This document shows, piece by piece, positions 1-10,600 of a DNA stretch of 36,833 bases (its first letter is position 1; each line of letters starts with the position of its first letter). The notes beneath the pieces were generated by a model, which did no database searches, had not been told where the DNA came from, and worked only from the letters and a program-made list of their open reading frames with translations. Origin of the DNA: Chromatiaceae bacterium (GTDB lineage: Bacteria; Pseudomonadota; Gammaproteobacteria; Chromatiales; Chromatiaceae); contig JACDZG010000074.1 in the NCBI GenBank assembly GCA_013426805.1, positions 1 through 36,833 on the forward strand, read 5' to 3'. The translations under genes were made by a program, and so were the position numbers.

Positions 1-284
1 CGAAGAGGCGGTGCCAGTTGATCATCGAAGAACAGACAAAATACGCGTAAAGGCGGTATGTTAGTCTATGTTAGTCTATCCGGGGCGCACTGTCCGCAGT
101 CGACGGTTACCCGTTCCTGCCCACGCTCAGGATGGGCGAATGCTCGGTCCGGCTCAACCGGGGTATCCGCAGGGGTATACCCAGTCCGACTCGGAGAATG
201 CCCCGTCCCGCCGCGGTTGATGGGGCATACCCCGTCCGGCGTGAGACCCCTATCCCTTCACGGTTGGAGGCAACGGGAAAGACC
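1..284. other. Intergenic left edge with short degenerate repeats
   Basis: No convincing gene is seen. The first 50 bases are open in two plus frames and could be the 3' end of a gene lying to the left, but too little is present to say. A 10-bp unit, ATGTTAGTCT, is repeated in tandem at 58-77. Between about 139 and 240 a degenerate motif like ATACCCCGTCCGGC recurs near 139, 176, 197 and 227. It includes the perfect palindrome GGGTATACCC at 173-182 and the hairpin GGGGCATACCCC at 222-233. Bases 270-284 are the severed half of a repeat split by the group II intron. Confidence 0.4.
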
Positions 285-1072
285 GGAGAGTAAGCCGGGT
301 TCTCACCGCTGCTTAGGCAGACGTTTGTGTTCTCTGTTGCCGCCTGGTTTCCCGGCGGTGCCACGATATCTCTGCCATACAGCGATTCGTTCCCGGCTCC
401 TCGCAGAACCGGACTTGGAGTGTTACACCATCCGGCTCCCAGCTTGAGTCATCCCCGGACGAACAGAGCAACATCGCCCCATCGACTCCGTGCACCAGGC
501 GTCCGGCGTAGCGCGCGAAGCTTTGCTATCCGTGTGAAATGCGCGAGTTTAGTGGTCGCGGGCAAAATCCTCTCGGCGTAGGGCCGCGTATCGATCACGC
601 ATTGTCTCAAGCCGCCACCCCTTGGCTCCACCGGCATTACCCGGCATCGACGCTACTATGGATGGCTCCGACTTCCAAGCACCACTGCCCATGTCCTCGC
701 TCTTACACTTGTTCATGGGTGCCCGCCTCCTGCGGACCGACGCTTGGATCTCCCTGGTTACCGCGTATTCTCAATGTCAGGCTCGACACGGCCTCGGACC
801 CCGGGGAGTACCGGCGCCGCTCGCCATGGCGCCGCACCGGTTGTTGCCTACCGGCGGGTCAAAACCGTCGGCACTCGCCAACCAAGACTTTCGGGGCTCA
901 ACACCTTCAGGGTCGGCATCACCCGTTACCTTTGCACCTCGCCTGCTTTCGTGCCTACGCATCGACGCGCCCGTTACCGCTCGCGCCGCAAGGCTCGATA
1001 CTGGGCTCGCGGCTCACGATTACCCAGGCGGGACTCTCACCCGCTAGAACACGCGGCCTTGCCAGGCCGCAC
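285..1072 (-). ncRNA. ORF-less group II intron (ribozyme)
   Basis: A self-splicing retroelement RNA of 788 nt on the minus strand, lacking the usual reverse transcriptase. The 5' end (1072) reads GTGCGGCCTGGC, a GUGYG-type start, followed by a GCGGGTGAGAGTCCCGC stem typical of bacterial domain I. Domain V lies at 406-438 with the AGC catalytic triad in GAGCCGGATG and the closing strand GTCCGGTTC; at 33 nt it is one base shorter than usual. Domain VI follows: GAGGAGCCGGG pairs with CCCGGCTTACTC, leaving one bulged A as branch point, seventh from the 3' end (285). Six bases at 856-861 (TGACCC read on the minus strand) are complementary to the last six exon bases GGGTCA, a candidate EBS1-IBS1 pair. 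It probably depends on a reverse transcriptase supplied from elsewhere. The exact class is not assigned. Confidence 0.85.
406..438 (-). ncRNA. Group II intron domain V
   Basis: The catalytic hairpin of the intron. The outer stem is GAGCCGGA pairing with TCCGGTTC, with the AGC triad at positions 2-4. The distal stem GGTG/CACT is closed by a three-base loop rather than the usual GNRA tetraloop, which may weaken activity. Confidence 0.8.
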
Positions 1073-1116
1073 TGACCCCATCCCTGCGACGGGAAAGACC
1101 TGACCCCATCCCTGCG
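1073..1116 (-). repeat. Duplicated 31-bp repeat, target of the intron
   Basis: An intact copy occupies 1086-1116. The 5' half of a second overlapping copy lies at 1073-1088, and its other half is at 270-284, beyond the intron. Removing 285-1072 rejoins that copy, which then matches the intact copy at 30 of 31 bases. On the minus strand the core reads GGGATGGGGTCAGGTCTT. From memory, GGGGTCAGGTCTT-type words are common near REP-associated tyrosine transposases in gammaproteobacteria. No transposase is present here, so that link is an inference. Confidence 0.75.
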
Positions 1117-1194
1117 TGCTGTTCGCCCCGGTGCGCGGCCTGACGGTTGAGCGCGTCCGGGATCGGCGGCAAATGGCTGGCCTGCGGGCAGGCC

Positions 1195-3510
1195 TCACGG
1201 CGTGGTGCTCGCTGATTGTTCCTCTTCCGTGCGGGTACCCACATGGCCCGGGGCGCCGACCGACCGATCTGGCGGCGGCCATTGTTCAGGCGGTACGACC
1301 CGTACCTCCGCCTCGTCGCCTCCCGAAGGTCGCGTTGGGATGCCGTAACCCTTGCCGATGCCCAATGCCGGATCGCCGTCGTCGTAGACGTTCTGAAGAA
1401 AGTTAAACAGCCCCCGCTCACCCTTACGCTTGAGCGATTGGGGCGAGCCGGCATCGAGATCCGGGGCCTTGGTGTCGGAATTGAACTCCTTGTAGAGTGG
1501 CTTGACGCGGGTCGGATCGACCAGACGCGCCGCGAGTTCCATCAGCCCGATCTCCAGGTAGCGGCGATGCCAGGGGCTGCGGGCGATCTGCTCCGCAAGC
1601 TCCTGCCAATCCCGTGGCTGCGCACCGATACAATGGGTGAAAGCGAACCAGGCGTCTTTCCGCAGATGGTCCAGAATGTCGGCCAGAAAGAGGGCCAGGG
1701 TATCGGCTGGTCCGCCGTCCGGCGCTCCCAGCGGTGAAGGTTCGCGCCGCGCCGACAGACCGAAAAAGACACCTCGGGCCTCCAGCCACCAACCGGCCAG
1801 TTGGTGGTCCTCCGGCAACCGTTGATTGGCGGCTGTGGTACCCTTGGTTCTCGCTTGATCCTGACGGTAAGCCTTTTTGTAATAAGTCTTATATTCTCTA
1901 AATGGGATGGGGTTCAGGCCGACCTCACACTGGATCAGGGTGGCCAGCGGACCCTGTTCATCGGGGCGGTTGCGGTCCGCGATGACCCGGGCATAAAGTG
2001 CGTTCGAGTCGATCAGGATCCAGATGACCTCGGCACCCAGCGACTGCTTGAGCCGCACCAGAGTCGCAATGAAGCGGTCCAGTTGGCCGGGGCCCGATCG
2101 CTGATTCGCCCCATTCGGGTCGGCCGGCCGCGGGTCCGCCGCCGTTTGTGCCCACACCGTGTCGGCATTCACACCGAGCTTGTCGATCTCGTCGATGACC
2201 AGCACCGGCTCGACCCCCGCGCGGTGCAGCAGGTACAGGTAGCGCCGCAGGAGTGAGATCAGCCAGACGCGGTTCCCGGGCCCGAAACTCGCGTGACGGC
2301 GGGTGCTGCGGCTGCCCGTGAAACCCAGTACCGCCAGTCCGGCCAGCGCAATGACCGCGCCGCCGACCGGGCTGATCGGGGGCTCGGTCGGGGGCGGCGC
2401 AGTCGGCTTGACGAGTATCCTTCCGGCGGTGGACGGGTCGCTGCCTTGGCTGAGCTTCTCGCCGTTGACGCCAGCCACTCCGAATACCCCTGGCGACTGC
2501 GCAACGATCCACTCCCATATCGGCGGTGAAACGATTAACCCCCAGCCGACTGCCAGCGCCGCCAAGACCTGCAGCAAGCGCTGGCCCTTGGCCTCCCAGC
2601 GCCAGGTCCGCTCAATACTGGCCTGCGCCTCCACTGAAAACTGCTGGGCATGAATCAGATCATAGAGGTGAGCACTCATCCGGCGCAGCCGCGCCAGGTC
2701 CAGATAGCGCAGCCAAAGCCAGGCCAACAGGGTGGCCGGGATCGTCAGCCAAGCGGACCGCCAACAAACCGCCCAGACGTAGCCCGGGTCAGTCCATGGC
2801 GCGAACGTCGGGTCACGGAGCCAGAGATGGAGCACGACGCCCGCCAGGAAGGCCAACAGCAGACACAGGGCGATGGTCCAGGCACTTTTCGGCTGACGCT
2901 GCGGCTTAATCAGGGCGGTCCGGGTAAACCAGTAAGTCGGAGTCCCGAGCCGCGCCTTCAGGGTGCGGCCATGGCGGCGGACTCCAGAGCGGGGGTCAAT
3001 GGCGCTGGTGAGTGCGAAGACGAGGTTGCGCAGCAGCGCCAGGGTATCGCCGTCGAGGTCAGCGTGTTCGGCCGAACCAGGCGCGACCGCCGCTCCGCCA
3101 TCGGGAAAGAAGGGGTCCACCGGCACCGGCAGCAGGAGCCGCGTGACCCCGCGCGGACGGCGGTTGATCCGCAGCCGGCAACGGTAGGGGTCGTGGCCCG
3201 AGGCGATGGCCAGAAGTCGGCCGATCCGGGGTTTGAACCACTGCGCCAACACGCCTAATCCGGTCGTGAGCTTCCACAACATTGACGCTTGCCGCGCTTT
3301 CAGTTTCACAACCCTGGCGTACAGCAGGGCCCTCAAGGGCACCAGTTCCCGCCGATCGTTCAGTGCCTCATCTACCAAGCGCGTCTTACCGACCCCGCGC
3401 TGGCCCGTGACCAGCATCATGCCGCCGCCGTTGAGCGCCGGGGTCTCGCAAAATGCGCGGATCTGCTTGATCGCCCGCTCGGTCTCGACAGTCTGAAAAT
3501 AGTCATCCAT
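1195..3510 (-). CDS. Membrane-embedded P-loop NTPase (KAP-like layout)
   Basis: A 771-residue protein of unknown function, third gene of a three-gene operon. Walker A is GQRGVGKT (36-43) and Walker B is VLVIDE (436-441), followed by a sensor-like strand WILIDSN near 497. Four hydrophobic segments lie between the two Walker motifs, at about 211-231, 246-268, 312-335 and 381-399. A membrane region inserted inside the NTPase domain is the hallmark of KAP-family NTPases, though overall similarity to known KAP proteins cannot be judged by eye. The C-terminal 240 residues look globular and are unassigned. The start ATG overlaps the end of the 373-residue gene by 8 bases, so translation is probably coupled. 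It likely acts at the inner membrane as the effector or anchor of the operon's system. Confidence 0.85.
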   Translation of the reverse strand: MDDYFQTVETERAIKQIRAFCETPALNGGGMMLVTGQRGVGKTRLVDEALNDRRELVPLRALLYARVVKLKARQASMLWKLTTGLGVLAQWFKPRIGRLLAIASGHDPYRCRLRINRRPRGVTRLLLPVPVDPFFPDGGAAVAPGSAEHADLDGDTLALLRNLVFALTSAIDPRSGVRRHGRTLKARLGTPTYWFTRTALIKPQRQPKSAWTIALCLLLAFLAGVVLHLWLRDPTFAPWTDPGYVWAVCWRSAWLTIPATLLAWLWLRYLDLARLRRMSAHLYDLIHAQQFSVEAQASIERTWRWEAKGQRLLQVLAALAVGWGLIVSPPIWEWIVAQSPGVFGVAGVNGEKLSQGSDPSTAGRILVKPTAPPPTEPPISPVGGAVIALAGLAVLGFTGSRSTRRHASFGPGNRVWLISLLRRYLYLLHRAGVEPVLVIDEIDKLGVNADTVWAQTAADPRPADPNGANQRSGPGQLDRFIATLVRLKQSLGAEVIWILIDSNALYARVIADRNRPDEQGPLATLIQCEVGLNPIPFREYKTYYKKAYRQDQARTKGTTAANQRLPEDHQLAGWWLEARGVFFGLSARREPSPLGAPDGGPADTLALFLADILDHLRKDAWFAFTHCIGAQPRDWQELAEQIARSPWHRRYLEIGLMELAARLVDPTRVKPLYKEFNSDTKAPDLDAGSPQSLKRKGERGLFNFLQNVYDDGDPALGIGKGYGIPTRPSGGDEAEVRVVPPEQWPPPDRSVGAPGHVGTRTEEEQSASTTP

Positions 3511-4624
3511 GGTCGGTCTGCTCGTCGCGGATCAAGCGGTCGGCCCCGGTCGGGGGCTGTTCTTGTGGCCAATCGTAGCGATCACCGAACCAGCCCTGCC
3601 ACTTATGGTGTTTGATAAATTTTTGCGGGTCTTCGGTGTAAGGGAGATCCATCACCCGCGCCGCCCAGAACAGCAGTGTGAGTGAGGCGGGTTGCAGGGT
3701 CCAGTTGCCATGGGCATCGGCAATTGGCGTGAGCCATCCCTCGAACAGCAGATCCTGTTCCAGCGGTACCAGTCGCTGATCCCGCCAGCCATTCCAAGGC
3801 ACCGGGCCGCGCAGCGGTCGCCGGCCGGTCTTGGCATCCGCACCATAGGGTTGCCAGACGGGGTGGTCGTGGTCCGGGTTCTGGGTGAACCGTGGCAGAT
3901 AGGCGGTGAGCAGGAGCGCGATCTGTCGCCTCTTGATCTCGATGTCGGCCGCGGATGGGCGGCCAGCGGGGTCGTTGATCCCGGCCAGGAGATGGCGTTC
4001 GCATAGCGCCTTGCATTCGATATTGATCCGCTGTCCGAGCCGTTCATAACACTGCCCGGAGAAATCCTGACACTGGTCATGACATTGCCGAGAGGGATCG
4101 GGGCACTGGCGGCGTTGGGTGCGGATAAACCAGCCAGCCCCGAGCCAGGCGTCCCACTGTTCGATCAAGTCCTTCCATTCCCCCGTGTCGCGCCGCAGGG
4201 CACCATCATCGCGCAAGAGAAAGGACGGATCGGCAAAGGCGCTAAACTCCTCCAGATTGTGCAATCGTCGAAATACCGGGCCGTGCAGAAATACCAGACA
4301 GTCACCCGCGATGTTGCGGGGACGCACCAGCGCCTCGCATAACTGGTAAATCTTCGTGCGATCACAATCAGTAAAACGCAGATAGGTGCCCGCCTTCGGT
4401 TCCCACCCGTCCGGCTGGGGTGGGTTTTCCGTCAGATTGCTGACCAAGCCGTGCAGTTGACGGAAATGATTGTCCGGCGTCCATTTGTCAGCGATGTTAG
4501 CGTAGGGGAGCACCAGGATTTTGACTCCCGTGCTTGACTCAAATGCGGCGCGAGCATCTTGATCACTCGATAACGGTCCGTTTCGCAAAGCGTTCAGGTC
4601 GATATAACTGAAGTCATCTGTCAT
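3503..4624 (-). CDS. Hypothetical protein with cysteine cluster, operon middle gene
   Basis: A 373-residue soluble protein that I do not recognise. It has no signal peptide or membrane segment. The N-terminal third has alternating strands and helices (ILVLPYANI near 36-44; CLVFLHGP near 109-116). A striking segment at 174-208 has Cys174, 181, 185 and 192 (spacing C-x6-C-x3-C-x6-C) followed by Cys204 and Cys208 and a His, which could bind metal. The C-terminal half is rich in Trp and Pro. It overlaps the upstream 2206-residue gene by 11 bases and the downstream NTPase gene by 8, so it is almost certainly made together with both. It may be an adaptor between the two ATPases, but that is a guess from position only. 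Confidence 0.8.
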   Translation of the reverse strand: MTDDFSYIDLNALRNGPLSSDQDARAAFESSTGVKILVLPYANIADKWTPDNHFRQLHGLVSNLTENPPQPDGWEPKAGTYLRFTDCDRTKIYQLCEALVRPRNIAGDCLVFLHGPVFRRLHNLEEFSAFADPSFLLRDDGALRRDTGEWKDLIEQWDAWLGAGWFIRTQRRQCPDPSRQCHDQCQDFSGQCYERLGQRINIECKALCERHLLAGINDPAGRPSAADIEIKRRQIALLLTAYLPRFTQNPDHDHPVWQPYGADAKTGRRPLRGPVPWNGWRDQRLVPLEQDLLFEGWLTPIADAHGNWTLQPASLTLLFWAARVMDLPYTEDPQKFIKHHKWQGWFGDRYDWPQEQPPTGADRLIRDEQTDHG

Positions 4625-7600
4625 TGCCGTTCCTTTGATCGGTCATAGGCCGGACATAGGCCGGAAAGAGGTTATTGCAAAACCGAAAACACGCTCCCTC
4701 GCTGCCGATCAGCACGCCGGTATGGGTCAGGCGATCTAATATCTGGACAACACGTTGAGTCCGGACATGGCCCTTGAATCGATCCGCGACCTCCGCGGGA
4801 TCGACGACCAACTCCTCGGGCCAGGACTTGTCCTGGTGCCTGATCGGGAGCAGTTCGCGGCGCTGCGCCTGGAGCGACAGTGCATCCCACAGGTTTTGCA
4901 GCCCGAATGCCCGTAGCGGGTTCGCATAAGGGTCGATGCCGTCTTCTTCATCCGCCTTCTCGGCGACAGACCTGACCGTCTGCCTGAGGTGGTTCAGAAC
5001 CTCGTCGCGGCAGACGCGGAGCGCGCGCTCCCAGTCGCCGACGCTGATCACCCGCCGCCGCCCCTTGGCGGTGCCGCAAAGCGCCAACCCGAGTGCGTGC
5101 GCAATCCAGGGAAACCCCCGACAAAAATGCAGTACCGTGCCGGCGAGAGATTCCGGTAACAGGATACCGAAGCCGTCCAACCGGGTCTGGAGAAATTCCC
5201 AGGTCTCCTGCGGCGACCAGGGGCCAAGCACCAGCGGGTCGCCGAACAGGTTGTACCACGGATTGTCCGGGAGGTTGGTGCGCGCCAGCCGACACAGGCT
5301 CTCACCCTGCTCGCTGCCGTGCGGGTAGGTGGTCGCGATGATACTGATCAGGTTCGCCTGAACCAGTTCCCTGACCAGATGGCCGACCGCATGACCCGGG
5401 GCGTCATGCCGCAGCAGGTGGAGTGTCTCATCCAGGAAGAGCACCGCCTTATGTCCGCGTCGGTGGCTGATTTGGGCGAGCCGTTCCTTGACGCGGCGGA
5501 TCGCCTCATCCCGCTGGCGCGGGTTGCCGACGTCTGACCATTCATAACGGATTCGCTCCCCTTTTCCATTCAGCTCGGCCCACAGCTTATTGAGGAACCA
5601 GCGCAGCACTGCGTCGCCGTGAGCGGCTGGATGTTGCGAACAGATCAGTTCCACCCAGGGCCGCTGATCGCCGCGCTGGACCAGTTCATACTCGATGCGC
5701 TGCATCAAGGTGGTCTTGCCCATCCGGCGGCCACCGACCAACAAGGCGCTCGCATTTTTCCGCGACGGTGAACCACCGCTCGGCCGCGCCTCCTCGTGGA
5801 GATCAAGCAGATAAAAAATCCTCTCCAACTCATCGGTGCGGCCATGGAAGGCACGGTCCATCCGCTCGGCGTCCAACCCGGGTGTGGTTTGAAAAACCCG
5901 GCCCGGCGTGATGCGATGCTGGAGTGCCGCCAACTGATTGAGCCGTTGCAGGACCTGTCGACGGTTGGGAGCACACAAGAGTGCCAGCAGGTCGTCCGGG
6001 TCCAGACGCAGCGCGATACCCGGCAGGTCCGGCAGCGGGTCGCGAGCCACGAGCAGCCAGAGACCTTCCGCTGACTTCGGTTGATCCGCGGCCGGGGTTT
6101 GACCGGGCAGCAGGCAATAGACGCGCGATAGGGTCTGATGCAGCAGGTCGATGCGCTCATCCGCGCCGCGGGTCTGTGCGTAGCAGATATCACCCGCCAA
6201 TCCGGGCTCGGATGCGGCCAGGACCGCCAGCAGGGGCGCCGCGATCGGTTTGAGTGCCGTGCCGGGTAGCCTGGATAGGCCCGGTTGCAGGAGCGCCTCG
6301 ACCTGGACGACAGCGCCCTGGATCGCCGCCAGCACCTCCGGTCGGCACGCCAACCAGTCCAAGACATCCGCGGACGGCACCGGGGGGGGCAGCAGCCTGC
6401 GCCAGAGTTCGAGGCCCAAGTCGCCCGGGCTTGGACGGGCAGTGGCGGAGGGGTCGTCGAGCGGTGCCCCGGTACACCAGGCGGTCAGGAAAGACGCGGG
6501 CAGTCCCTGCATCGCGTCCGTCAGGTCTCGATACCCCTGATCCCCGAGCATACGCCGCAGCAGCGATTGCACCGCTTGGGGGCCAGGTATCCAGTCGCCC
6601 AGCGCGGCGGTGACGCGGGGCGGGGTATCCCGCCGCAGATGGACCCAAACGGCCAGCGCCTGGTGACTGATCTCCGGCCCCTTGTCACTGTGCAGCAAGG
6701 CATGGACCTGAGCGACGAGATCAAGCCCTTGTTCCCCAGGCTTCAAATCCGGCACCCAGATGGGGATCGCGTCTTCCCCGGCGCCCGCCAGACTGGCGAT
6801 CTTCTTGACGCCGCTCCAGGCCGCCGCATAGCGATCCATGATGAGTCGGATGAGGCGTTCATGCTCATCGTCCGGCCACCAGGGGCCGCGCAACCATAGC
6901 AGGGGTCGCCGCGCGTCCAGGTGCGCCATCAAATGCCGCGCCCGCTCCGGCCACCAACAATCGTCGCTGAAGGTCTCCAGGCTACGCAAGGAGTGCAGCG
7001 GGATCTCATGCTGGTAATCCCGTCCCAGTTGATCCTGGCAGTAGAGTGTCACCTGCCGGTCCAGTGTATCGGGTGTCTGAGTGCCGATTCCGAAGCTGAT
7101 CTCGCTCCAATCATCATTGGCGGGCAGGGACAGGTTGCGCTTGACCTCGGTGATGAGGCCATCGGGGCCTTGTAACTCCATGACCAGCAGTGGCCGACTG
7201 GCCCTGTTGCGCAGCCGCAGCCGCACCTCGATATGCTGATCGTCCCGCCAGGTGAAGCGCGTTTCCACGTCCAGGTAGGCACTCAAATCGGGGTCCGCCA
7301 TCCCCTCGTCCAGCGCTTGCAGACGCAGTGCGATCGGCCCGGTCCAGGCGTCGCGGCAACCCTGCCAGAAGAGCCCGGCCAGGGTCAACCCGTTCTTGGC
7401 CGTGAGCACCGATTCGGCGCCGTCCACCTGTCCGCCCAGCGACAGGAGCCGTTCCCGCTCCTGCCAGGCGAAATGACCAGGCCCCTCACCGTGCGCGTCG
7501 CGCACTTGTCGAACCAGGTCGGCCAAGCCCTTGAGCCACTGACCCCAATGGTGGTTGTCGGGAAAAACCGCGGACACCCGGCTGATGTCGGCATCCGTCA

Positions 7601-10600
7601 ATACAGTCTCACGGGAGTAAGCCTGTAGCGCCGTGAGACCGAGTTTGGCCAAGGCGGCGGGCTTCTTGTGAGACCCCAGGAGGTCGAGCCAAGGCTGTCG
7701 GTCGACAAAGCCCTCGAAGGGAAGTCGGCTATAGGCCAGCCAAGCGAAGCGCGGCCCCAGGCACCTGGGGTCATCGGTCCCCCAGAGCAGCGCCAGGGTC
7801 TGGGCCCAGACCGGGGTTGGGCTGATCGGGTCCTGGGCGCACGCGGCCTGCCAGGCGCGTGCGGCCTGACTGAGCCGGAGCAGGCGCAATTGACCGCCGA
7901 TGGCAATCGGCCGGGGACATTCCCGCGGCGGCTCGCCCCACAGACAGTTGCCGATTCGCGCGGTCAGGACTTGGGCGAACGGGTCGCCGGTCAACGCGGC
8001 CGGCTCGCTGACCGCCAGGATGCCATCGACGATCTGGCCCAGCACGTCGCTCTCGGAGCGCTCGGCGAGGCCCTCCCATAGACGTGTCAGCAAGCGGTCC
8101 AGACCGGGGTGGTACCCAGTGTCGGAGAACGAGACTCGATTGCTGAAGTCCGGCCGCCTGGCCAATAGGGCGGGACGATGCGGCGGGTAACGGCGGTCCC
8201 AAGCCGCGACCTCGTCACGTGAAAGTCGGCTGGCGCGCTCCAGGACGTCGATCTGCGCATCGGTCAGGGCGTTACGCCCCAGCGCGTCCGCGATCAGGCG
8301 CAGTCCCCGCTGGGCGATCAGCGGTTCGTCTGAGTTGAAGAGGTCGGCCATGACCTGGAGTTCCGGCGGGGCCAAGCGGTCTTGCGCCCTGAGTGGATAG
8401 ACCGCGATCGAGCCTAACCCCTGCCGGTTATCCACCGGTGGTCGGGGGCTTCCTCCTTCCAAGAAAAGCAAACGGCCGGATTGGGCGGCGATAACAGCCT
8501 TGCCGGTAGCGAGCCGACAGGTCGCGGAGACCGGACCGACACGCTCCAGTGCCGCCATCAAGCGGCCCTGGTCGTCCAAGAGCATAGCGTCCTCCGAATC
8601 CCCGGCCACCAGCCAGAGCCCTCCCGATCCGTCCGCGGCCTGGTCATCGCCGGTACGGATCCGGCGGATGCGCCGGATCGCGGCCCCGCAGCCGGTGCTC
8701 CACAGGAGGCGCCCCTCCTCTCCACACCGGCGCGACAAAGCCACCACCGATCCGTCGTGGCCGCCACACACCGCCTGCGGTGGGTCCGCCAGGGTCGACA
8801 GATACAATGCATGGAGCTCGCTCACCGAGCGGTACCAAATCGTCGGCTTCGTCAGCGTTCCCGGTGAATCACCCCGCAACAAGGGGTCCAGTGACCAGCA
8901 GAGCAGCAAGCCGCCAATCTGGTCGATGGCCCAGACCCGCCGGGGTGCCTTGGCGTCGGGTTCCTCTTGGACCAGGCGCAGGCGCCCGGATCCGTCGCTG
9001 GTGTAGAGTACCTGTGGCGGGCGGAGCCGCTGTTGACTATCGAGCCCCAGCCACACCAGACAGGCCCGCTCCCGCGGGTCGTTGCCGCCGAGCAGAAAGC
9101 CGCGGCGCGGGCCAACTGAACTGTTCAGCCGCAGATAGCGCGCCGAGTAGCAGTCGATGGGCACACGCACCGATGCGGGGCCCTGCAGGCAGAACCTGCC
9201 GTCCTGCACCGCGAACAACAGGGCCTCGCCCTGATTGGTCGCGATCAGGACCAGGTCCGGCGATTGCTTTCCGTCCTCGCTGTCGACCCGGGTCGCGACT
9301 GCCCCGATCTGACCCCGCCACAGCCCTTGCCCCACGCCGTCGAGCTCGGCGTACTGCTCCCAGTGCGGCACGGGGTTTTCGGTGCGGATGAAGGCCGAGA
9401 GGCCGCGGGATGGCACAAAACAGACAAAGGACTGCTTGGCACGGTTCAGGCAGCGCAGGTGATGCACCTGACCGCCCAGGCGCAATGAATTCACCTCGGT
9501 CAGTGACCGTAAGGGGTAGGAGCGCGCGGCCAAGACCCGGCGTTGCCGGTCGACCTGGTAATGCAGCAGGTCGAGTAACCTGCGATACTCCACCTGGTAA
9601 GGATCCTTATGCAGTCCAAGACACTGGCCCCAGGGTTGCAGCCAGTCGTACTCGCGAAAGACCTTGAGCCAGAGCCGATCCGGTGCTGCCTCCGGAAGGT
9701 CGCAGAGTGCCGCGGTGGTCCGCAGCACCCGCAACGGGTCGTCAAGTGGCTGCTCGCCCCGATGACCATCAACCTGGTTGCGCATCCAGCCCCAAATCCG
9801 CCGCAGCAGGGCCTCGTGGCAGCCGGCAATCTGCAAGGCGCGCTCAGACGATATATCCGCGCTGATCGCCCGACCCAGATCCCGCGCCACCTCATCCAGG
9901 TAGCCCAGAGTCAGCGTAACCCCGTCATCCTCCTGAGTCTGTACTGTTTCATGCCTCTGAATGGCGCGCAGCCAGACCTCGACCAGCAGCCGAAAGCGCC
10001 TCGGGTCAGGGGCACGCCCTGCCGCCAAGCCGTTCTCCTCGACGAGGAACCGATACAGCCGCTTCGCCTTATGCAGGCAGCAGGTGATGGTCTCGGTCGC
10101 CCGGTCGCGCAGTATTTTCACCTCGCAAACATCGTTGAGCCGCAGTGGGTGGAGGCGGTAATACTGGTCCAGGGCGATGATGTTCCCCTGCGTGTCTCCG
10201 ACCAGCCGCTGGATATGCAGGCGGGGCATTGGCTGCCAGTGCCGAATCTTGGGGCGCGACTCGTCCGCGTCATCCTCCAGCCAGTAGACCCGTCCGTCAT
10301 AGCAGGCCGCTAAGACGACGCGTTTGCTGCCGGTCTGCCGCTTCTCGATGACCAGAATATCCTCGACCTTGCCCCCCAGGCGGGCGGAACGCCGGACCTC
10401 GCCGGTCTCGAGGTTAACCCGGAAAACCCGCGCCAGGTTGCTGGCCAGATAGCGCAGCGGGGCGTCCGCCGGGCCGTCTACACCGTCGATTCGGCCGATC
10501 TTCGGATCATCGAGCACCACCAACTGCCCGCTGCTGTCCAGCAGTTGATCGTCCGGCCAGTGTTCCGGATCATCGGTGCGCCGTTGGATAAAGAGTGCCA

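Noticed and set aside
539-1075. Plus-strand open frames across 58-1100
   Set aside because: They lie antisense to the group II intron RNA and have no protein features. The intron structure explains this stretch.
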